A DNA stretch of 64,000 bases from positions 124,001 through 188,000 of the forward strand of contig JAQVDP010000006.1 of NCBI GenBank assembly GCA_028698335.1, written 5' to 3'. The notes below the pieces were generated by a model that was not told the origin of the DNA, did no database searches, and saw only the letters and a list, made by a program, of their open reading frames with translations. Of the stretch, positions 62,493-64,000 are shown piece after piece. The number at the start of each line of letters is the position of its first letter. The first letter of the stretch is position 1. The position numbers and the translations under genes were made by a program. The DNA comes from Nevskiales bacterium. Its GTDB lineage: Bacteria; Pseudomonadota; Gammaproteobacteria; Nevskiales; Nevskiaceae.

Positions 62493-62804
62493 TCATTTCG
62501 ACATCCGCGCCGCGGACGCCTTTTCACCCGTGGATGCGACGGCGAAGGCGGCGGGTCCGGGCGCGCCGGCCAGTGCCCACGGATGCCGCAGCTGGCGCGC
62601 GGCGGCGGCGTGCAGCGCGGACCCGAGTTCCGACCGGATGTCGGCGAGGGCGCGGTTCCCGGTCGTGGCGATCGAACGGTGGAAGACCGGGTTCCCGGCA
62701 CTGTCGGTCGGTTCCGGGCCGGCCGCGGCAGCGCAGCCGGCGGCCAGCAACATCGATGCGGCGATGGCCGCTGCGATCCGGGCGGGTGGGTGTGGATGGT
62801 TCAT
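62493..62804 (-). CDS. Small lipoprotein under a SoxR-type promoter
   Basis: A 103-residue protein of unknown family. The N-terminal signal sequence ends in lipobox LLAAGC (Cys about residue 24). The mature part is short and Ala-rich, with no domain I recognise; [20 protein letters not shown] is the only helix-like part. Coding is supported by the signal peptide, the position of the strong divergent promoter and the absence of any competing gene. The start ATG 62804 lies about 38 nt after the predicted transcript start. It may be the first gene of an operon with the ABC exporter. Confidence 0.6.
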   Translation of the reverse strand: MNHPHPPARIAAAIAASMLLAAGCAAAAGPEPTDSAGNPVFHRSIATTGNRALADIRSELGSALHAAAARQLRHPWALAGAPGPAAFAVASTGEKASAARMSK

Positions 62805-62848
62805 CGTGAATCCCCGTCGTCTGGTGGGCTTGCGTGTTGACGGGGCGC

Positions 62849-62879
62849 ACTGTAGAACCTCAACTTAAGTTGAGGTCAA
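62849..62879 (-). promoter_or_regulatory. SoxR-activated promoter with intact sox box, reading leftward
   Basis: On the minus strand, TTGACC (-35, 62879-62874) and TACAGT (-10, 62854-62849) are separated by 19 bases, the over-long spacing that MerR-family activators correct. An 18-bp perfect palindrome CCTCAACTTAAGTTGAGG (62858-62875) fills the spacer and overlaps the -35, exactly as in the E. coli soxS promoter (CCTCAAG...CTTGAGG). The promoter drives the lipoprotein gene, and SoxR is encoded on the other side. Confidence 0.88.
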
Positions 62880-62889
62880 GGAGATATGG

Positions 62890-63354
62890 ATGACCAAGGG
62901 CAGGCGTTCGTCGGTGCCCGCTTTGAGCGTCGGCGAGGTGGCGGCACGCAGCGGGGTTGCGGTTTCGGCGCTGCATTTCTACGAAACCAGGGGGCTGATC
63001 CGCAGCGAGCGCAATGCGGGCAACCAGCGGCGCTATCCGCGCGACGTGTTGCGGCGGGTCGCGGTGATCAAGGTCGCACAGCGCGTGGGTATTCCGCTGG
63101 CGTCGATCGCCGAGGCGCTGGACACGCTGCCGGAGGGGCGCACGCCCAATGCGGGCGATTGGCGTCGCCTCGCCGCACACTGGCGCGCCGAACTCGACGA
63201 TCGCATCCATCGGCTGCAGCGGCTGCGCGACCAGCTCGACGGCTGCATCGGCTGCGGCTGTCTGTCGATCAAGGCCTGCACCCTGCGCAATCCGTCCGAT
63301 GTGCTGGCCGCGGACGGCAGCGGGCCGCGGATTCTCGAACCGGACGGTCCCTGA
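62890..63354 (+). CDS. soxR: Redox-sensing transcriptional activator SoxR
   Basis: A 154-residue MerR-family regulator with the four [2Fe-2S] cluster cysteines Cys119, Cys122, Cys124 and Cys130 ([12 protein letters not shown]), in the same positions as in E. coli SoxR. The N-terminal helix-turn-helix is [20 protein letters not shown] and the dimer helix follows. The start ATG 62890 has AAGGAG (62878-62883). The downstream leftward gene's stop is one base after its own stop. No soxS is visible, so SoxR probably acts directly on its targets, as in non-enteric bacteria. Confidence 0.96.
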   Translation: MTKGRRSSVPALSVGEVAARSGVAVSALHFYETRGLIRSERNAGNQRRYPRDVLRRVAVIKVAQRVGIPLASIAEALDTLPEGRTPNAGDWRRLAAHWRAELDDRIHRLQRLRDQLDGCIGCGCLSIKACTLRNPSDVLAADGSGPRILEPDGP

Positions 63355-63355
63355 G

Positions 63356-63880
63356 CTACTCCTCGGGCGACAGGATGTCCTTGAGCGGACCCATCGCCAT
63401 GATCAGGCGCGTGCAGGTGCGGAAGCTGACGTGGGTGTCCTCGCAGGAGTCCAGCGCCGCCTCGATCAGTTGATTGATCTGTCCTTCCGTCATCTGCGCC
63501 TTGTGCAGCGCCTGCAGCGTGGCATCGTCGGCTTCCAGCGGTACGCCGAGCAGCATCTTCAGCACGATGTCGTTGAGTGCGGCGCCCATCGCCTCGCCGC
63601 CGATGCGGTTGTAGGCGTCGAGCAGGTTGTTGTTCAGGGTCACCCGCTCGACCACCGTGTCGACCCAGACCTTGGCGCCGTATTCGCCGCCGACCGCGTC
63701 CAGGGTGGAGCCGGAGATGCCGGGGAAGACCGACTGTCCGGATACCGCCTCGTCGACCGGAATGCCGGGGTAGGCGGTCGGCGCGCTGTTGCCGGCCGCG
63801 GTGGCGGACAGCGGCAGCAACAGTGCGGCTCTGAGCAGGGAAACGAGTTGTGTCCGGGTTTGGGCCGGGATCATGGTCAT
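63356..63880 (-). CDS. Exported protein of unknown function
   Basis: A 174-residue protein. The signal peptide is LVSLLRAALLLPLSATAAG (residues 12-30, cut near TAAG). The mature part has no domain I recognise. It is helical in its second half, with two cysteines (DSCEDTHVSFRTCTRLIM) that could form a disulfide. A perfect AAGGAGG lies five bases before ATG 63880, which strongly supports this start over a longer frame to 63976. It is convergent with soxR, with one base between the stops. The promoter probably lies in 63881-64000, where I see only a short palindrome GGTACGTACC (63958-63967). Confidence 0.75.
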   Translation of the reverse strand: MTMIPAQTRTQLVSLLRAALLLPLSATAAGNSAPTAYPGIPVDEAVSGQSVFPGISGSTLDAVGGEYGAKVWVDTVVERVTLNNNLLDAYNRIGGEAMGAALNDIVLKMLLGVPLEADDATLQALHKAQMTEGQINQLIEAALDSCEDTHVSFRTCTRLIMAMGPLKDILSPEE

Positions 63881-64000
63881 GAGAGCCTCCTTGCCGAGAA
63901 CGGATGCTGGCACCGCCGGGCATTGCCGCGCGCGATCATGCCGGGACGGGGTGCTCGGGTACGTACCTGCTAGCAAATCACATGCCTTTCCGTTCCGGGC

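Overview
This is a GC-rich (clearly above 60%) bacterial chromosomal window with about 46 densely packed protein genes. I saw no rRNA, tRNA, CRISPR array or insertion sequence. The gene set (tamA-tamB, ttcA, rimO-truD, a periplasmic LigE-type ligase, the lexA-imuA-imuB-dnaE2 cassette, an RND tripartite pump, SoxR with the enteric-type promoter layout) points to a Gram-negative gammaproteobacterium, most likely in or near the Xanthomonadales/Nevskiales. That placement is inferred from gene content, not from a marker-gene search.

Layout. 1-7.6 kb: end of a TPR protein, a DUF167 protein, a POT peptide transporter with a clear terminator, LigE, TtcA, a TraB/GumN protein, a glutathione S-transferase (GST) broken by an apparent one-base deletion, and a convergent GST with a Pro/Ala-rich tail. 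7.7-15.4 kb: tamA-tamB, an exported SRPBCC protein and a lipoprotein alpha/beta hydrolase. 15.4-21.4 kb: leftward lexA-imuA-imuB-dnaE2 with two LexA boxes upstream. 21.6-28.4 kb: an exported SxxK serine hydrolase converging on a three-gene, overlapping operon. That operon encodes an exported PEP-synthase/glucan-water-dikinase-like protein, a second SxxK hydrolase and a nucleotide-exchanger-like membrane protein. 28.5-31.3 kb: SMUG1, a nitrilase-family hydrolase and an AEC transporter.

31.3-39.1 kb: a complete cytoplasmic beta-glucuronide route. A GH2 glucuronidase releases glucuronate, which passes through UxaC, a UxuB-like reductase, ManD, KdgK and Eda to pyruvate and glyceraldehyde-3-phosphate. 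No sugar importer or dedicated regulator is visible beside it. 39.1-45.7 kb: a TetR repressor diverging from an RND adaptor-pump-outer membrane factor operon, with a perfect 22-bp palindrome between them. 45.7-52.0 kb: a ferric-reductase-like flavoprotein, an orphan PanB, and a PhnD-like lipoprotein overlapping a PAS/GAF/HD-GYP c-di-GMP phosphodiesterase gene. 52.1-57.1 kb: rimO-truD leftward; rightward, an arsenosugar-type set (AhpD-like, ArsM, ArsS). 57.2-64 kb: a cysteine synthase, a LysR regulator diverging from a GST/NTF2-like/tautomerase operon, an ABC-2 exporter, a small lipoprotein whose promoter has the exact soxS-type SoxR box geometry, soxR, and an exported protein of unknown function.

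The most interesting candidates are the exported dikinase/hydrolase/nucleotide-exchanger operon (24.0-28.3 kb), the SoxR-controlled lipoprotein and ABC exporter, and the PhnD-like/HD-GYP pair with a palindrome over its transcript start. Several leftward genes at convergent junctions end inside GC-rich hairpins.
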